A stretch of 64,000 nt of DNA from Metabacillus bambusae (GTDB lineage: Bacteria > Bacillota > Bacilli > Bacillales > Bacillaceae): positions 124,001 through 188,000 of the forward strand of contig NZ_JAGDEL010000003.1 of the NCBI RefSeq assembly GCF_017497975.1. Direction: 5' to 3'. A program made the translations under genes and the position numbers. How positions within the stretch are numbered: the first letter of the stretch is position 1; every line of letters starts with the position of its first letter. The notes under the pieces were generated by a model. The model was not told the DNA's origin. It saw nothing but the letters and a program-made list of their open reading frames with translations, and made no database searches. Shown piece after piece: positions 1 to 10,091 of the stretch.

Positions 1-2220
1 GGCACCATTTTTAATCGGCGAACAATGTTGTAGTTCCTCCACTTGGGAAATTGTTTCCCAGCTAATTGGTGTTATATCTTCAACATAACGAAAAGAAACA
101 CCCTGGGTTGGGGCCTCAAACCCTTCCTCTTCTACTATATGTAACCCTTCTACCACTTCTCCTTGAGCAACAACTTCTTTTCTTGGGGTAGATTCATAAA
201 AGATTATTTTATCTCCTGGTTTAGCATTTTCAAAAGCTGAAAAAATTCTTCTTTTGTTCCCTTTTTCATTAAAAGCAGTATAATTAACAGCTCCTCCATC
301 TTTTATATTTTCGACACTCCAAATCGTTGGATTTGCTGTTAACCAGAAATATCTCACTCCATCTACTTCTGGAAGAGTTGGTGGAGTACTAATTTCCTTT
401 GTTAATACTTCAAGTCTTTGTTCTGGTATAAAAATGGCTTGTTCCAGAACTTCTATATTAGACTTTCTATAAGGAGATTTAGAATATCCTTCAAATCGCT
501 CGTTAACCATTGACAATGATTTATCGAATGCTGCTTGCAAGTATGGACTCGTTTTATATTCCTCAGCTGGAATAGAAGTAAGTGCAACTGGGCTTTCACC
601 ATCTTTAGTAACAAACAGCTGTCGATAATAATTCTTATCTCTAATATCATCCTCAGCTAGCGCAAGTCTTACCATTAATTCACCATCTTCTTGATAAAAA
701 CCAAGAATCAACCAGTTACAAAAATCAATGTGCATTTTTTTCGAAGGTAATGTGACTGCAACTCGAGGATTACCTGGGTCTGTAACTCCTAGTTTTGCTA
801 ATGTCATTTGAGCAAAGTCAAATGCCCACTCTGCTTCTTCAAAGTTATTGAAGATTGCAGAAAATTTGCTAGAAAATTTGCTAATTTCCACTTCATTTCC
901 CTCCACGAAAATTGGAAACACTTCTCTAAACTTCGTTTTCATACGTTCATACTTAAAGTCATTAATATTCGTTAAAGTGATAATGCTTTCTTTTCCTCTA
1001 TTTGGGTGTTCAGAACCATAGAGTAGACCGAATCGTATACCCTTTTCATCAATAGAAACAAATAGTTGTGCCGCTACCTTATGCGATTTTTTATTGGTAG
1101 GATAAACGGCTAACCAGCTTTCAGAATCACCAAAGTTTTGCTTCCAATTAAAGCCATTAATTACTTTGTTTTCTTCCAACTCGACTGATGCGACATCATC
1201 TATATTCCTGATTGCTTGATGAATAGTTGAAAGTTCATGGTGCACTTTTTCTTTAATAGAATCATAATAAATTTGAAACAAGATAGTAAAATTAGTCCAG
1301 GCTTGTAATATATTCTTCTCATTTTCATCGTTCACTTCTCGTTTGATTTTCTCCATTTCGGCTGTATATAGCTGATTTTTCTCAAGAATTTGATCAAGAA
1401 GTCTAAACCTAATTTTATTTACTTTTGTTGCTCTACGATATATTTCTCTACTTTTTAATAGATCTTCTCGATTAAGCTGCTTTATTGTGTCAAGAAATTC
1501 TTGATCATTTTTGGAGAAGCGATCAAGTTTTTTTGCTATCGTATGGATATACTCTACTGCACTTTCTACCTTCGGCTGGTCATATTGAGTGAGACAAAAG
1601 AAAAAGTCTTGCACGTCCATCATTGAAATGGAAAAACCCTTCCCTGATAGGTAACTATATGTAACTTCACAGATATCATAGTAAAATTGATAGTTATCAC
1701 TAACATTGCTTAACTTTTTGTTTATCCCAAACACTTTTTTAATGTCTTTAAACACCTCTTCTTTATACAACGGGTACCTTCTATAGTCGTATGCTGCTAG
1801 AAGATATCCGAATAAAGGTGCACCAAGGCTTATGTCATTTTTATATTCTTTACCTTTGTTGCGAAATTGTTCAATTCTATTAGAAATGCTTTCATCGCTG
1901 TTGTAATAAAGGTTATTCAACAGGGTTGCAACTAGCGTTGGCTCCGATTTAGCAAATTTATATAGGTCATCAGTATTACTCCAGTAAACAAAACTACCTT
2001 CTGGAGGGTTACTGCTTTTTAATTTCCCAATCACTTCTATTATATTTTCTTCACTTATCTTTATAGTTGATACATAAGAATTTAATTCTGATAAAATCTC
2101 TAACTTATACCCTTCATCATATGTATCCGACTTTTTAAATTCAAAATAACGCTGAAACGAAATATCTATGTATTCATCCTTCAGCAAATGATTCTCAATA
2201 TTAGTTCGATCCATATTCAT
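1..2220 (-). CDS. EVE-domain McrB-like restriction protein, N-terminal part (cut by window edge)
   Basis: The frame is open from an ATG at 2220 to base 1 (740 codons) and continues outside the window. The first ~600 residues are a mostly helical region I do not recognise. Residues ~620-735 match an EVE domain (starts RYFWLTANPTIW, later KPGDKIIFYESTPRKEVVAQG), a YTH/PUA-like fold that reads modified bases. In Bacillus such proteins usually continue into a McrB-type AAA+ GTPase and pair with McrC, making a type IV enzyme that cuts DNA with modified cytosine. Neither the GTPase nor McrC can be seen, so the name rests on architecture. It is the last gene of a co-oriented run of nuclease genes. 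Confidence 0.7.
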   Translation of the reverse strand, partial: MNMDRTNIENHLLKDEYIDISFQRYFEFKKSDTYDEGYKLEILSELNSYVSTIKISEENIIEVIGKLKSSNPPEGSFVYWSNTDDLYKFAKSEPTLVATLLNNLYYNSDESISNRIEQFRNKGKEYKNDISLGAPLFGYLLAAYDYRRYPLYKEEVFKDIKKVFGINKKLSNVSDNYQFYYDICEVTYSYLSGKGFSISMMDVQDFFFCLTQYDQPKVESAVEYIHTIAKKLDRFSKNDQEFLDTIKQLNREDLLKSREIYRRATKVNKIRFRLLDQILEKNQLYTAEMEKIKREVNDENEKNILQAWTNFTILFQIYYDSIKEKVHHELSTIHQAIRNIDDVASVELEENKVINGFNWKQNFGDSESWLAVYPTNKKSHKVAAQLFVSIDEKGIRFGLLYGSEHPNRGKESIITLTNINDFKYERMKTKFREVFPIFVEGNEVEISKFSSKFSAIFNNFEEAEWAFDFAQMTLAKLGVTDPGNPRVAVTLPSKKMHIDFCNWLILGFYQEDGELMVRLALAEDDIRDKNYYRQLFVTKDGESPVALTSIPAEEYKTSPYLQAAFDKSLSMVNERFEGYSKSPYRKSNIEVLEQAIFIPEQRLEVLTKEISTPPTLPEVDGVRYFWLTANPTIWSVENIKDGGAVNYTAFNEKGNKRRIFSAFENAKPGDKIIFYESTPRKEVVAQGEVVEGLHIVEEEGFEAPTQGVSFRYVEDITPISWETISQVEELQHCSPIKNGA

Positions 2221-2448
2221 TCACCTCTTAACATCAATCGTAGACGACAAGATTCTCTCCTTAATCTCATCGATTATATTTGCGGCGTAACTTCTTTTTC
2301 CCCATTGTTTTAACTATTTATAAACACCATTGACACTTTTAAATTTGTTTATTTCAGGTTACAAACTGTAGAAAGAATGATAGTATGAATATTCTTCCTC
2401 TTATATGGTCAGGTATTCGGATTGAATTTTTATTTATTGAAAGCATCA

Positions 2449-2696
2449 TTACCTACTCTTTGTCATTTGAAGATCGATCTCAATATAATCCCCCTTCATT
2501 TGCTCACCTAATTCGTAGGCAGCAATCGTATGCTCGGGAGCATGTCCAGATGCACCACGGTGGGCAACATTTAAAACTTTTGTTTCAGGTGATGGAAAGC
2601 TTGATTTTTCAGCTGCATCCGCACCAGGTAAAGAAGCCTGAAGGGTAAATCCTAATGTCAAACTAGTAATGCTGTCTTTCTTAAACTATTCTTCAA
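2449..2696 (-). pseudogene. glycerophosphodiester phosphodiesterase (GlpQ-type) remnant
   Basis: The reading [20 protein letters not shown] followed by [11 protein letters not shown] is the conserved start of GlpQ-type glycerophosphodiesterases, including the catalytic HR. A TTG start at 2696 with an upstream GGAGTG gives a signal-peptide-like beginning, but a one-base shift near 2660 separates it from the catalytic start. The frame stops about 70 residues in, where a family member is ~290 residues. No downstream continuation was found, so this is a decayed, truncated gene. Confidence 0.75.
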
Positions 2697-2913
2697 TTCT
2701 ATTTCACTCCTTTATGTAAGTCCATTACTCACATTACAGGAGAAATGTAAATCTTAGATTGATAGATCGTATAAAATAGATTTACCAAATAGAATCAGGA
2801 AATAGAAATCCTATTTTATTAAAATACCTTTCACATAGTAAATAACGAAATGATAGGTTTATCTACTTAAGTAATTTCTATTAACATCATTCAAAAGTCT
2901 CGTTTTGAATGGA

Positions 2914-3549
2914 TTAGTTATCCACTCTTAAAATATGCCAAGCTATAGTTGCTTTTTCAAAAACTGTTTTTGGCTCGATATCTAATTCTTTTAATACATC
3001 ATTTATTTTATCTTTAACTTGATATTGAATTCTTGTAAATCCTTTTGCCTTTATATTTAGTTTATTCGCAATTTTCCTTAAATCGGTTGTATTAGAAATA
3101 GTCGTCATAATATCAATAAAAATTAACACCATTAACCTATTAACATACAATATCGGTTTAGCTCCACTTTCAAAATGAAATCTTTCTAAATGCTCATGTA
3201 AACCTACTTCATCTAGTTTATTTAAAGCAGTGTGATTAAGGTTTGATTCTTTTCTAATCATAAATAACTGTTTAAGTTTTTTTTGCGTTATCGGGTCATT
3301 AATAAATATCCTTAAATTTGGCTGTGCAACCTTAGCCATTCCTTGTCCAGACACACAATCAGCACCATTACCAACTATAAAATCCCATATAAAATCAATT
3401 GGTTCATTCTCTTGCCATCTTTCAATCTTATCATGGAATGAAATAATATGTTCTAATCCAACTACGTTAAAGTTTGATTTGTCTTTTTCTTGTTTTATAG
3501 ATTTTTGAAGATCTTCATAAGCAAGTAAAACTAATTTATTTATATCCAT
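2914..3549 (-). CDS. hypothetical protein, 211 aa
   Basis: I do not recognise a family. The ATG follows a good AAAGGAG site. The protein is soluble, mixed charge and probably helical, with no signal peptide or membrane segment. The motif VGNGADCVSGQGMAKV lies near residues 58-75 and a hydrophobic stretch (LMVLIFIDIMTTI) near 140. It lies in the same orientation as the nuclease genes upstream, 222 bp below the nearest one, so it may belong to that island. No catalytic motif could be assigned. Confidence 0.65.
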   Translation of the reverse strand: MDINKLVLLAYEDLQKSIKQEKDKSNFNVVGLEHIISFHDKIERWQENEPIDFIWDFIVGNGADCVSGQGMAKVAQPNLRIFINDPITQKKLKQLFMIRKESNLNHTALNKLDEVGLHEHLERFHFESGAKPILYVNRLMVLIFIDIMTTISNTTDLRKIANKLNIKAKGFTRIQYQVKDKINDVLKELDIEPKTVFEKATIAWHILRVDN

Positions 3550-3771
3550 ATCAATACTCCTTTGTTTATATTTGACAATTTTAACTATTAAATATAATAA
3601 AAATGTAAGACTTTTTAAATAGTTTTCCGGAACATTTTATCCAATTTGTCTGTACTTAGCTTAACCTTTTGATCTTGGATAGCATAATGTACCTCCACTT
3701 TGTAAATAATGTGGTAAATAAATTTATTAACTAATGTTATTGCAGCCTCAATTCATATACCTTATTTAAAA

Positions 3772-4116
3772 CTATGATATTTCTATTATGTAAAATTTAC
3801 GTTGCTCGTCCAAGCTTTCCCATCTAAAATCATGTCTTTTCGACAGCGATACATATTCAGCGTTTTTATTAATCCCTGTCGGTTTGAACACATCTCCATA
3901 CAAAGCAAACTCATTTCTAAAATGTTTATAAATGCCTTCTGTAAGTTTTCCATCATAAAATAACTTATCTGATACGAACACAACAGCTGCTGTTTTCGTG
4001 AATCCTCTTTCTTTAACTTCTTCCATGAACTTCACATCTTTTACAAAGGAGTACATTTGTTCAGGATACTGGCCATTGGTTGGAAATTTAAGTTCGATCG
4101 CATAATACATCTTCAA
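3772..4116 (-). CDS. PD-(D/E)XK nuclease-like protein lacking its N-terminal half
   Basis: The frame can start at TTG 4116 or ATG 4110 and overlaps the 3' end of the upstream nuclease gene. It opens directly on the strand carrying E-L-K (YYAIELKF). About 20 residues later comes YSFVKDVKFMEE, which resembles YDFLKDVKSLE of the nuclease-like protein at 5061-5663. That relative has ~50 further residues at its start, including the acidic residue expected to bind metal; here they are missing and an in-frame stop lies just upstream. It may be a deletion remnant, or a short partner translated by coupling to the gene it overlaps. Confidence 0.5.
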   Translation of the reverse strand: MKMYYAIELKFPTNGQYPEQMYSFVKDVKFMEEVKERGFTKTAAVVFVSDKLFYDGKLTEGIYKHFRNEFALYGDVFKPTGINKNAEYVSLSKRHDFRWESLDEQRKFYIIEIS

Positions 4117-4918
4117 AGCGATCGTAAATGGAACGAACTAAAGTCCGTTCTTCTTCTATCGTAGCTAATTTTTCACGTTTTCCTTTATAAGGCATTCGCA
4201 ATGCATCTACATATTGCTGAATGATCAGTTTAGCGTAAAAACTTAGATCAGGGTTCTCCAGGCATGGCATGAGAACAATATCTACTAATTGTTGATAATC
4301 GATACCGATCCATTTTGAACTGCCAAATGTTGCTTCATTTGATTCTTTCATTTGGCTTTTTGGCACTAAAGCGACTAGGAGAAATGTTTCGTCTTTAAAT
4401 TTCTCCTCGAACTTTCTTAAGTATTTATTGCATTGATTCACGTCAACTCTTGCATACACCTTTTGCTCAACAGCCAAAATTAATCTTTTTTCCTCTTGAA
4501 AGTCTTTGTCATTGACGACATTTACTTTAAAAAAGACATCTAGTCTTCCTTTGTCATCATTTTTTTCTGTTTCATCGATCGTTTCCTGTTCAGTAATATC
4601 CAGTTTGTTAATATCCTTTTCAGCTATTACCTCAGGATTTTTGAATTGGTTTACATTCAGCATGGCGATATCGGTTATATCGTCAATATTTCCTTCAGCT
4701 GATTCGGCAACGGCCATTAAAAACCTCTGAAAAGGATAATACCCCAGCATATGTCTTTCCGTTGGGTCCAAAAGCCACGATAAAAACCTTGAATGCCATG
4801 TTTCTAAATGGGTAGCCCCAACAACATGGAAAACATTTGGACGATCGATCAGGAATTTCAATGCAACAAAGTCTTTATCCATTGTTAATTCATAAAGCAT
4901 TCTTTTTAGTGATTTCAT
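4088..4918 (-). CDS. PD-(D/E)XK nuclease family protein (PDDEXK_4-like)
   Basis: A 276-residue protein with an N-terminal block typical of this family (GATHLETWHSRFLSWLLDP). The nuclease core runs GRLDVFF (D127) to LILAVEQKV (E151-x-K153), the D...ExK pattern of restriction-like endonucleases. The ATG at 4918 follows a GGAGGGAAC site. Family members occur in bacterial defence islands, and this one lies between another nuclease-like gene and the truncated one it overlaps. The substrate cannot be told from sequence. Confidence 0.7.
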   Translation of the reverse strand: MKSLKRMLYELTMDKDFVALKFLIDRPNVFHVVGATHLETWHSRFLSWLLDPTERHMLGYYPFQRFLMAVAESAEGNIDDITDIAMLNVNQFKNPEVIAEKDINKLDITEQETIDETEKNDDKGRLDVFFKVNVVNDKDFQEEKRLILAVEQKVYARVDVNQCNKYLRKFEEKFKDETFLLVALVPKSQMKESNEATFGSSKWIGIDYQQLVDIVLMPCLENPDLSFYAKLIIQQYVDALRMPYKGKREKLATIEEERTLVRSIYDRFEDVLCDRT

Positions 4919-5060
4919 TATTTGTTCCCTCCATTTTTTCGGTTATTAAGAGATATGTAGTTTACATAATACTTTTCTTGTTAACTTTAAATATAGTATT
5001 AGAAGGTTAGTCTATTAAACCAATTATCCTTGACTCCAATAAGTAATCATTGGTTTATCC

Positions 5061-5663
5061 TTATACATCAATTCTTAAGTAGCGGAATCCACTGTCCTGT
5101 GTTGGAAACTTCGAATAGTTCTTCCACCTTAATTCGTATGTACCTTTTAATTCAATTTCGTTTTCCCGGCCTGATTTTGTCCCATTTGATGCCTCTTCTT
5201 TCCACTGAAGAATTCCAGCAACTTTTCTTCCATCGTATAACTGAAAATCCTTGTCTACAGAGTCATGTTTTATTGGCTTTTCCCAGTAACGATGATCATT
5301 GGTTAATAGAATCGAAAATCCAGTTCGATGGTTTTTGTCTATACATAGGGGTTCCAAACTCTTAACGTCTTTTAGAAAGTCATATCTACCTTGATCTTGA
5401 GCTCCGTGATTTTTCAAATCAAATTGGGAACCGTCAATATGAACAGATAGTTTTTTAGTTTTATGTTTTAGTTGGATTAAAATCTCTTTGTCCCCGTCTT
5501 CAATCCAAAGATCTACTTTTGTCCCATTTATTATACTGTTTGCTTCACACTTCATATCCATGCTTCGCATGATCTGTAAAAGTGATTCTTGAAAGTCTTT
5601 TTCCGATCTGAAAAGTGGTCTTTTTCTAGATAGTGTTTCTAATATGTATTCAATATTAAACAA
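5061..5663 (-). CDS. restriction-endonuclease-like protein with degenerate D...QxK core
   Basis: A 200-residue protein. Residues 20-70 contain an acidic helix (EKDFQES), then VDLWIEDG (D51) and ILIQLKHK (Q64-x-K66), the layout of a PD-(D/E)XK core with Gln in place of the usual Glu. The rest is a conserved tail with YDFLKDVKSLE and SILLTNDHRYW, shared in outline with the truncated protein at 3772-4116. It lies 104 bp downstream of the WYL regulator in the same orientation. I infer a DNA nuclease in a defence setting; activity is uncertain because of the Gln. Confidence 0.6.
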   Translation of the reverse strand: MFNIEYILETLSRKRPLFRSEKDFQESLLQIMRSMDMKCEANSIINGTKVDLWIEDGDKEILIQLKHKTKKLSVHIDGSQFDLKNHGAQDQGRYDFLKDVKSLEPLCIDKNHRTGFSILLTNDHRYWEKPIKHDSVDKDFQLYDGRKVAGILQWKEEASNGTKSGRENEIELKGTYELRWKNYSKFPTQDSGFRYLRIDV

Positions 5664-5766
5664 TATTTTCTACCTCCTAGTTGGTCCTATTGTTGATCGA
5701 AATTTCAAATGTGCATTTGTAAGTTACCTTATTATAAACAACAGGCTATACCATTTTTGACACACC

Positions 5767-6768
5767 CTACTCTTTATACGCTGCAGCCATTTTCTCAATT
5801 TCTTGATTTATTTCTTCCACTAATTGTGGTGGTGATAATACTTTCACATAGCTTCCCCAGCCAAGAATCCAGCCTTTTAATCCGATGCTTTGTTTTGCTT
5901 TTGCCTTTAAAATGAATGTGCTGTTATCAGCTTTTCGGATATCGGCATCGATTCCAAATTTATCGATAACACCATTTAAGACCGCTTGATTCAAAGTGAA
6001 TTGTAAGGTAATCCATTGATCTTCTCCACCGAACATGTGAAAAGAATTATGGACATATGTGCTAATGTCTTGCTGTTTTTTAACAAAGCGATTTTCGGTA
6101 ATGATGACGTTCCGCATTCGATCCAGTCGGTAATTTCGAGGGTTACTTTCAGCACTTTGATCGATATCTTCACCGATTAAATAATAAAAATCCGACTCCC
6201 AAATTAATGCAAAGGGTTTAATATGATAGTTTTTAGCGTTATGACGCAGTAGAAATTGTTTATGTATATCAAAGTCACCATATTGAAACGTAATCATTTT
6301 GTTTTCAGAAATGGCTTCATGAATTTTATCAATATGTAGTTTAATTAATTGGTAGTCCTGGTTAATGGATTGCTGGTACACAATCGGGTCTGGGAGTGTT
6401 TTGGACATATGCTTACTTGTTAATTTCTTCACATTCTTTACTATATTCTTTTTCTCTTCTTCTGTAATAAAACGTGCTGATAAAATCGGGTCAATAAGCA
6501 ATCGAAGTTGGTAGCTTTCAAATAAGCGCTCTTGATGACTATAAAATATTTCACCATATTTTTCGACGTTTTCGATGATGTCAAAGCCGGTTGCTCGCAA
6601 TGTTTGGATATATCTTTTTACTGTTTTCCCATCAGCTGTGCATTCTGGTATTTCTATTTTTAGCTTTTCAACTAATTCTTTAATGGATAATTGGTTGTTT
6701 TCGTCTGTATCACGAAGAAAGATTTCTTTTAAGGCTAGTAATCTCCTGCCTGTTTTTGCTTCACTCAC
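5767..6768 (-). CDS. WYL-domain transcriptional regulator
   Basis: A 333-residue protein with an N-terminal winged-helix segment (residues ~5-70, with KTVKRYIQTLRATGF as recognition region). A WYL domain follows at ~155-250 (FALIWESDFYYLIGED, then NYRLDRMRN), and a C-terminal extension ends WILGWGSYVKVLSPP. WYL proteins sense ligands, often nucleic-acid-derived, and commonly repress defence systems (BrxR/CapW type). It sits 116 bp downstream of the AddAB-like operon and upstream of nuclease-like genes, which suggests it controls this island. A palindrome at 13157-13172 is a possible operator. Confidence 0.85.
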   Translation of the reverse strand: MSEAKTGRRLLALKEIFLRDTDENNQLSIKELVEKLKIEIPECTADGKTVKRYIQTLRATGFDIIENVEKYGEIFYSHQERLFESYQLRLLIDPILSARFITEEEKKNIVKNVKKLTSKHMSKTLPDPIVYQQSINQDYQLIKLHIDKIHEAISENKMITFQYGDFDIHKQFLLRHNAKNYHIKPFALIWESDFYYLIGEDIDQSAESNPRNYRLDRMRNVIITENRFVKKQQDISTYVHNSFHMFGGEDQWITLQFTLNQAVLNGVIDKFGIDADIRKADNSTFILKAKAKQSIGLKGWILGWGSYVKVLSPPQLVEEINQEIEKMAAAYKE

Positions 6769-6853
6769 ACACTATCACTCCATAAATTTACTAATTATTT
6801 TCGATAAGGAAATCCTTACATGCTGATTAAATGTTCCATACAAATTATTCAAA

Positions 6854-6880
6854 TGTGTACCTGCAGACAACAGGTACACA
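6854..6880. terminator. hairpin after the AddA-like gene
   Basis: A perfect 10-bp stem (6854-6863 with 6871-6880) and a 7-nt loop lie just past the AddA-like stop codon. The T-run follows on the plus-strand side, so termination on the minus strand is less certain. Confidence 0.5.
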
Positions 6881-6884
6881 CTTT

Positions 6885-9800
6885 TTATAACGCTGATTTC
6901 AGCTGCTCATTAATAAAGAAAAGTTCAATATGTTTCACTTTTTCACCTGTCATCTCTTCCCAGGCATTTTTATAAAATAAGAGCTGATCACGGTAGTAGT
7001 TCCGCAACTGAGTGAAGTCTGCTTGTTCGACTGGATTGTCTGTTTTGTAGTCAACGATGACCCATTCTCCATTTATCTTATAGATAAGGTCAATGACTCC
7101 TTTGACTTTATAAGGATGCTTTTCTGCATGTGGTAATTGAATAAGCTTGTATAACGGGTTTTCACATTCCACTTGAAGCAAGAAAGGAACCTCTGCCAGT
7201 ACATTTTCAGCGATTTGTAAGTCAGCCCAGATTGGAGAGCGTTTAAAAACGTCTATGATTTGTTGTATTTCCTCTCCTTTTTCAGCTGGTACTTTATACG
7301 TTTGTAATAAAGAGGATATATAATTTGTTACGTCATGACCTTTGACTACTTTTTCAAGAACATGATGGACAATGGTTCCCCAGTCCTTCCCTCCTCCAGC
7401 CACTCTTTCGATTGAAACAACGTTTGAATAGTCTTTGTCTTTCGTTGGTGACCAATAGTCAAATGTTTTTTGTTTACGATGTTCAAGCCATCTTGACATG
7501 GCCACTGTTTTCGCTTGGTATTCTTGTAACGTAATTTCTGTTATTTCGTCTTTTTGATTTTCGACCATCTCTTCATGACTCACAAATTCCTCAATATTGC
7601 TTATTTCAAATAATGTATGCCAAGGATTTTTCTTGTCATTTTTAGCACTTGAACTAATAATTATTGCTTTTTCAGCACGTGTTGCTGCCACATAAAGAAT
7701 GCGAAGCTCTTCTTCAACTAAATAGAGCAGTTCCTCTTGTTTTAAGGTATCCCAATTGTTTGGTAAAGCAAGCTCCTTTGTTTGAAAGCCATTGCGAATA
7801 GTAAACGAAAAATAACCTTTCGATACATCATCTTCGCGTTTAATATGTTGCGATAAAAACGATTCTGGTGAAACGAGTTTTGCCGGATGTGCTAAAAACA
7901 CGATCGGAGCTTCCAACCCTTTTGCTTTATGGACATTCATGACTCTTACACTATCAGCATCTTCTTCGATATTAAGTACTGTTGTTTTTTTATGAATGCT
8001 TTCAATTAGAAGCTGACATACTTGTTTATATGTTGATGTCCCTGCTGATTCATGATGACGAATATGTTCAATCACTTGAACTAAACTTCTGTACGCACGT
8101 TTATTTCGACCATTTTCAATTAACAATGGATAAAATCCAGCATCTTCAATTATTTTTTCGATAGCTATTGTTGGTGAAAAAGTACGAACCCATTTTTGAT
8201 AAGTTGATAACTTGGCTAAGGCACCTGTAAACTTTTCCTTTATTGTTTCTGATAAGGGTTCAGGTACCTCACTATAAATAGAGAAAACTCCACCAGCTTT
8301 TTTCCATTGATATAATTCATTGTCACTAAATCCAAAGAAGATTCCACGTAAAGTTGCGACAAGAGCAACTTTATCCGTTGGATCAATGAAGGTTTGTAGT
8401 AAGATACTGAGTTCTTGAAACTCTCTAGTTTCTCCAATGATGACCTCACCACTAATGCTTACGGATATTCCTTTGTCTTCGAGTGTTTGTGCATATGTCG
8501 CAATTCCGTCATTGTATCGTGTTAACACCATGAAATCTCTAGGGTTATATCCTTGTTGAAGTAATGACGCGATTGCTTGGGTGATGTTACGAGCATCTTC
8601 TTCAATGACTTCATCTTTCTTCGAGAATTCAGCTGAAACTGTTAACGATTTAATACCTGATAGCCCTTTGCCCTCATCTTCGTGAAACGAATTCAACGGG
8701 CGGTATCCTGCTTGATAAACGGTTTCTTGTTCAGGTAAGTGCTGAACAAATACACCGTTCAATTTATTCGTTACAGAGTCTACCGTTCGAAAATTCATCG
8801 TTAATTGCAATATTTCACCGTTATGTTCTTCTATTAACTGCTTCACTCGATTGTATGTATCAATATCGGCACGACGGAAACGATAAATCGCCTGCTTAGG
8901 ATCGCCCACGACGAACAATGACCCTTTTTTAGGTGTACATTTTGTCCATACTTTTTCCTCTAACTCTGTACTTGTTAAATAAAACATCATTTCCGCTTGA
9001 ATGGGATCTGTGTCTTGAAATTCATCTACTAAAAGATGGGTATATTTTTCTTGAAAATAACCCCTTACTTCTGCGTTTTCTTTTAATAGTTTTGTTGTAT
9101 GTATTAACAAATCTTGAAAATTTAATAAAGATCTTTCCTTTTTCAAGTTAGTATAAACGTTGATAGCCTCTTGTAAAAACGATACTACTTTGGGATGACA
9201 ATACTCTTTCCATTGTTGTAAAAGAGGTGAAATAGTTGTTTCTACAAAATCTGTTAGTTTTTCTTTATAAAATTTCGCATCTTCTTTCGAATGCCAACGA
9301 TTAAGTGTTACATTTAGCTTTTTATTAAATAGTTCAAATTGTGAAATGATGTCACGATCTTTTGAAGAATCAATAAAACGCTGCTTTTGTAAGGCGAGTA
9401 TGATGATTTTCTGTAATGTATCATAGCCATTAGACGGTTCTTCTTCAGGTACTGATCGGATCGCCTCTTTTACTAAATTCATTAACGAAAGATAAGCAGA
9501 ATGTAAATCAGGTTTTTCTGTTTCTTCTGACACCCAATCCACATCTGTATACTGTCTCATTTGATAGAGACTCTCGTATAAGTCATCCACTTTTATACCA
9601 AGTTCGTTTATTTCAGCCAGTAACGGAGATTGGTCTGTTTGAGCTTTTTGAAGAAATAACTGCCAAGCCTCTTCTAGTAAATGTAAATCATCAGTATCTT
9701 CCAGCTCTTTGAATGAAAGGTCTAAGGAAGCTTCGATTGGTCGTTCGCGTAATAGCTTTGCACAGAAGGAATGAACCGTTCCTAAAAAACACCGATCGAT

Positions 9801-10091
9801 ATTCTGTAGTGCTGCTTCTAGTCGTTCTTTAAGGACTTCATCTTTCTCGATTTTCCAAACAGCTTCAAGCTTTGATTGAAAGCGCATTTTTAACTCATCT
9901 GCTGCTTTTCGCGTGAATGTTATCGCGACAATATGTTCGATTTTACATGTATCCGTAAAAATGAGCTGCACCATTCGTTCAACAAGACTTGTTGTCTTTC
10001 CTGAACCAGCTCCTGCCTCGACAAGAAAGTTTGTATTCAGCTCATGTTTAATTTTATCCCGAGCATTCTGATCAATTACGTTATTAGACAT
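6885..10091 (-). CDS. AddA-like UvrD-family helicase-nuclease
   Basis: About 1,068 residues from ATG 10091, chosen because this start overlaps the upstream stop codon by 8 bp and has a GGGGG site in front. Superfamily 1A helicase motifs are clear: AGAGSGKTT (residues 26-34), ITFTRKAADEL (Ia), LVDEFQDTDPIQ (II), FVVGDPKQAIYRFRRAD (III), MNVHKAKGLEAPIVF (V) and LRILYVAATRAEKA (VI). The C-terminus has a RecB-type nuclease core: GVIDLIYK, then WVIVDYKTDN. Family knowledge: AddA is the 3'-5' helicase and a nuclease of AddAB, which resects broken ends. It is shorter than B. subtilis AddA (1,232 aa) and sits with a WYL regulator, so I infer a defence paralogue. Confidence 0.85.
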   Translation of the reverse strand: MSNNVIDQNARDKIKHELNTNFLVEAGAGSGKTTSLVERMVQLIFTDTCKIEHIVAITFTRKAADELKMRFQSKLEAVWKIEKDEVLKERLEAALQNIDRCFLGTVHSFCAKLLRERPIEASLDLSFKELEDTDDLHLLEEAWQLFLQKAQTDQSPLLAEINELGIKVDDLYESLYQMRQYTDVDWVSEETEKPDLHSAYLSLMNLVKEAIRSVPEEEPSNGYDTLQKIIILALQKQRFIDSSKDRDIISQFELFNKKLNVTLNRWHSKEDAKFYKEKLTDFVETTISPLLQQWKEYCHPKVVSFLQEAINVYTNLKKERSLLNFQDLLIHTTKLLKENAEVRGYFQEKYTHLLVDEFQDTDPIQAEMMFYLTSTELEEKVWTKCTPKKGSLFVVGDPKQAIYRFRRADIDTYNRVKQLIEEHNGEILQLTMNFRTVDSVTNKLNGVFVQHLPEQETVYQAGYRPLNSFHEDEGKGLSGIKSLTVSAEFSKKDEVIEEDARNITQAIASLLQQGYNPRDFMVLTRYNDGIATYAQTLEDKGISVSISGEVIIGETREFQELSILLQTFIDPTDKVALVATLRGIFFGFSDNELYQWKKAGGVFSIYSEVPEPLSETIKEKFTGALAKLSTYQKWVRTFSPTIAIEKIIEDAGFYPLLIENGRNKRAYRSLVQVIEHIRHHESAGTSTYKQVCQLLIESIHKKTTVLNIEEDADSVRVMNVHKAKGLEAPIVFLAHPAKLVSPESFLSQHIKREDDVSKGYFSFTIRNGFQTKELALPNNWDTLKQEELLYLVEEELRILYVAATRAEKAIIISSSAKNDKKNPWHTLFEISNIEEFVSHEEMVENQKDEITEITLQEYQAKTVAMSRWLEHRKQKTFDYWSPTKDKDYSNVVSIERVAGGGKDWGTIVHHVLEKVVKGHDVTNYISSLLQTYKVPAEKGEEIQQIIDVFKRSPIWADLQIAENVLAEVPFLLQVECENPLYKLIQLPHAEKHPYKVKGVIDLIYKINGEWVIVDYKTDNPVEQADFTQLRNYYRDQLLFYKNAWEEMTGEKVKHIELFFINEQLKSAL

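Noticed and set aside
2385-2648. 87-codon plus-strand frame
   Set aside because: It is the antisense of the GlpQ remnant and has no ribosome site.
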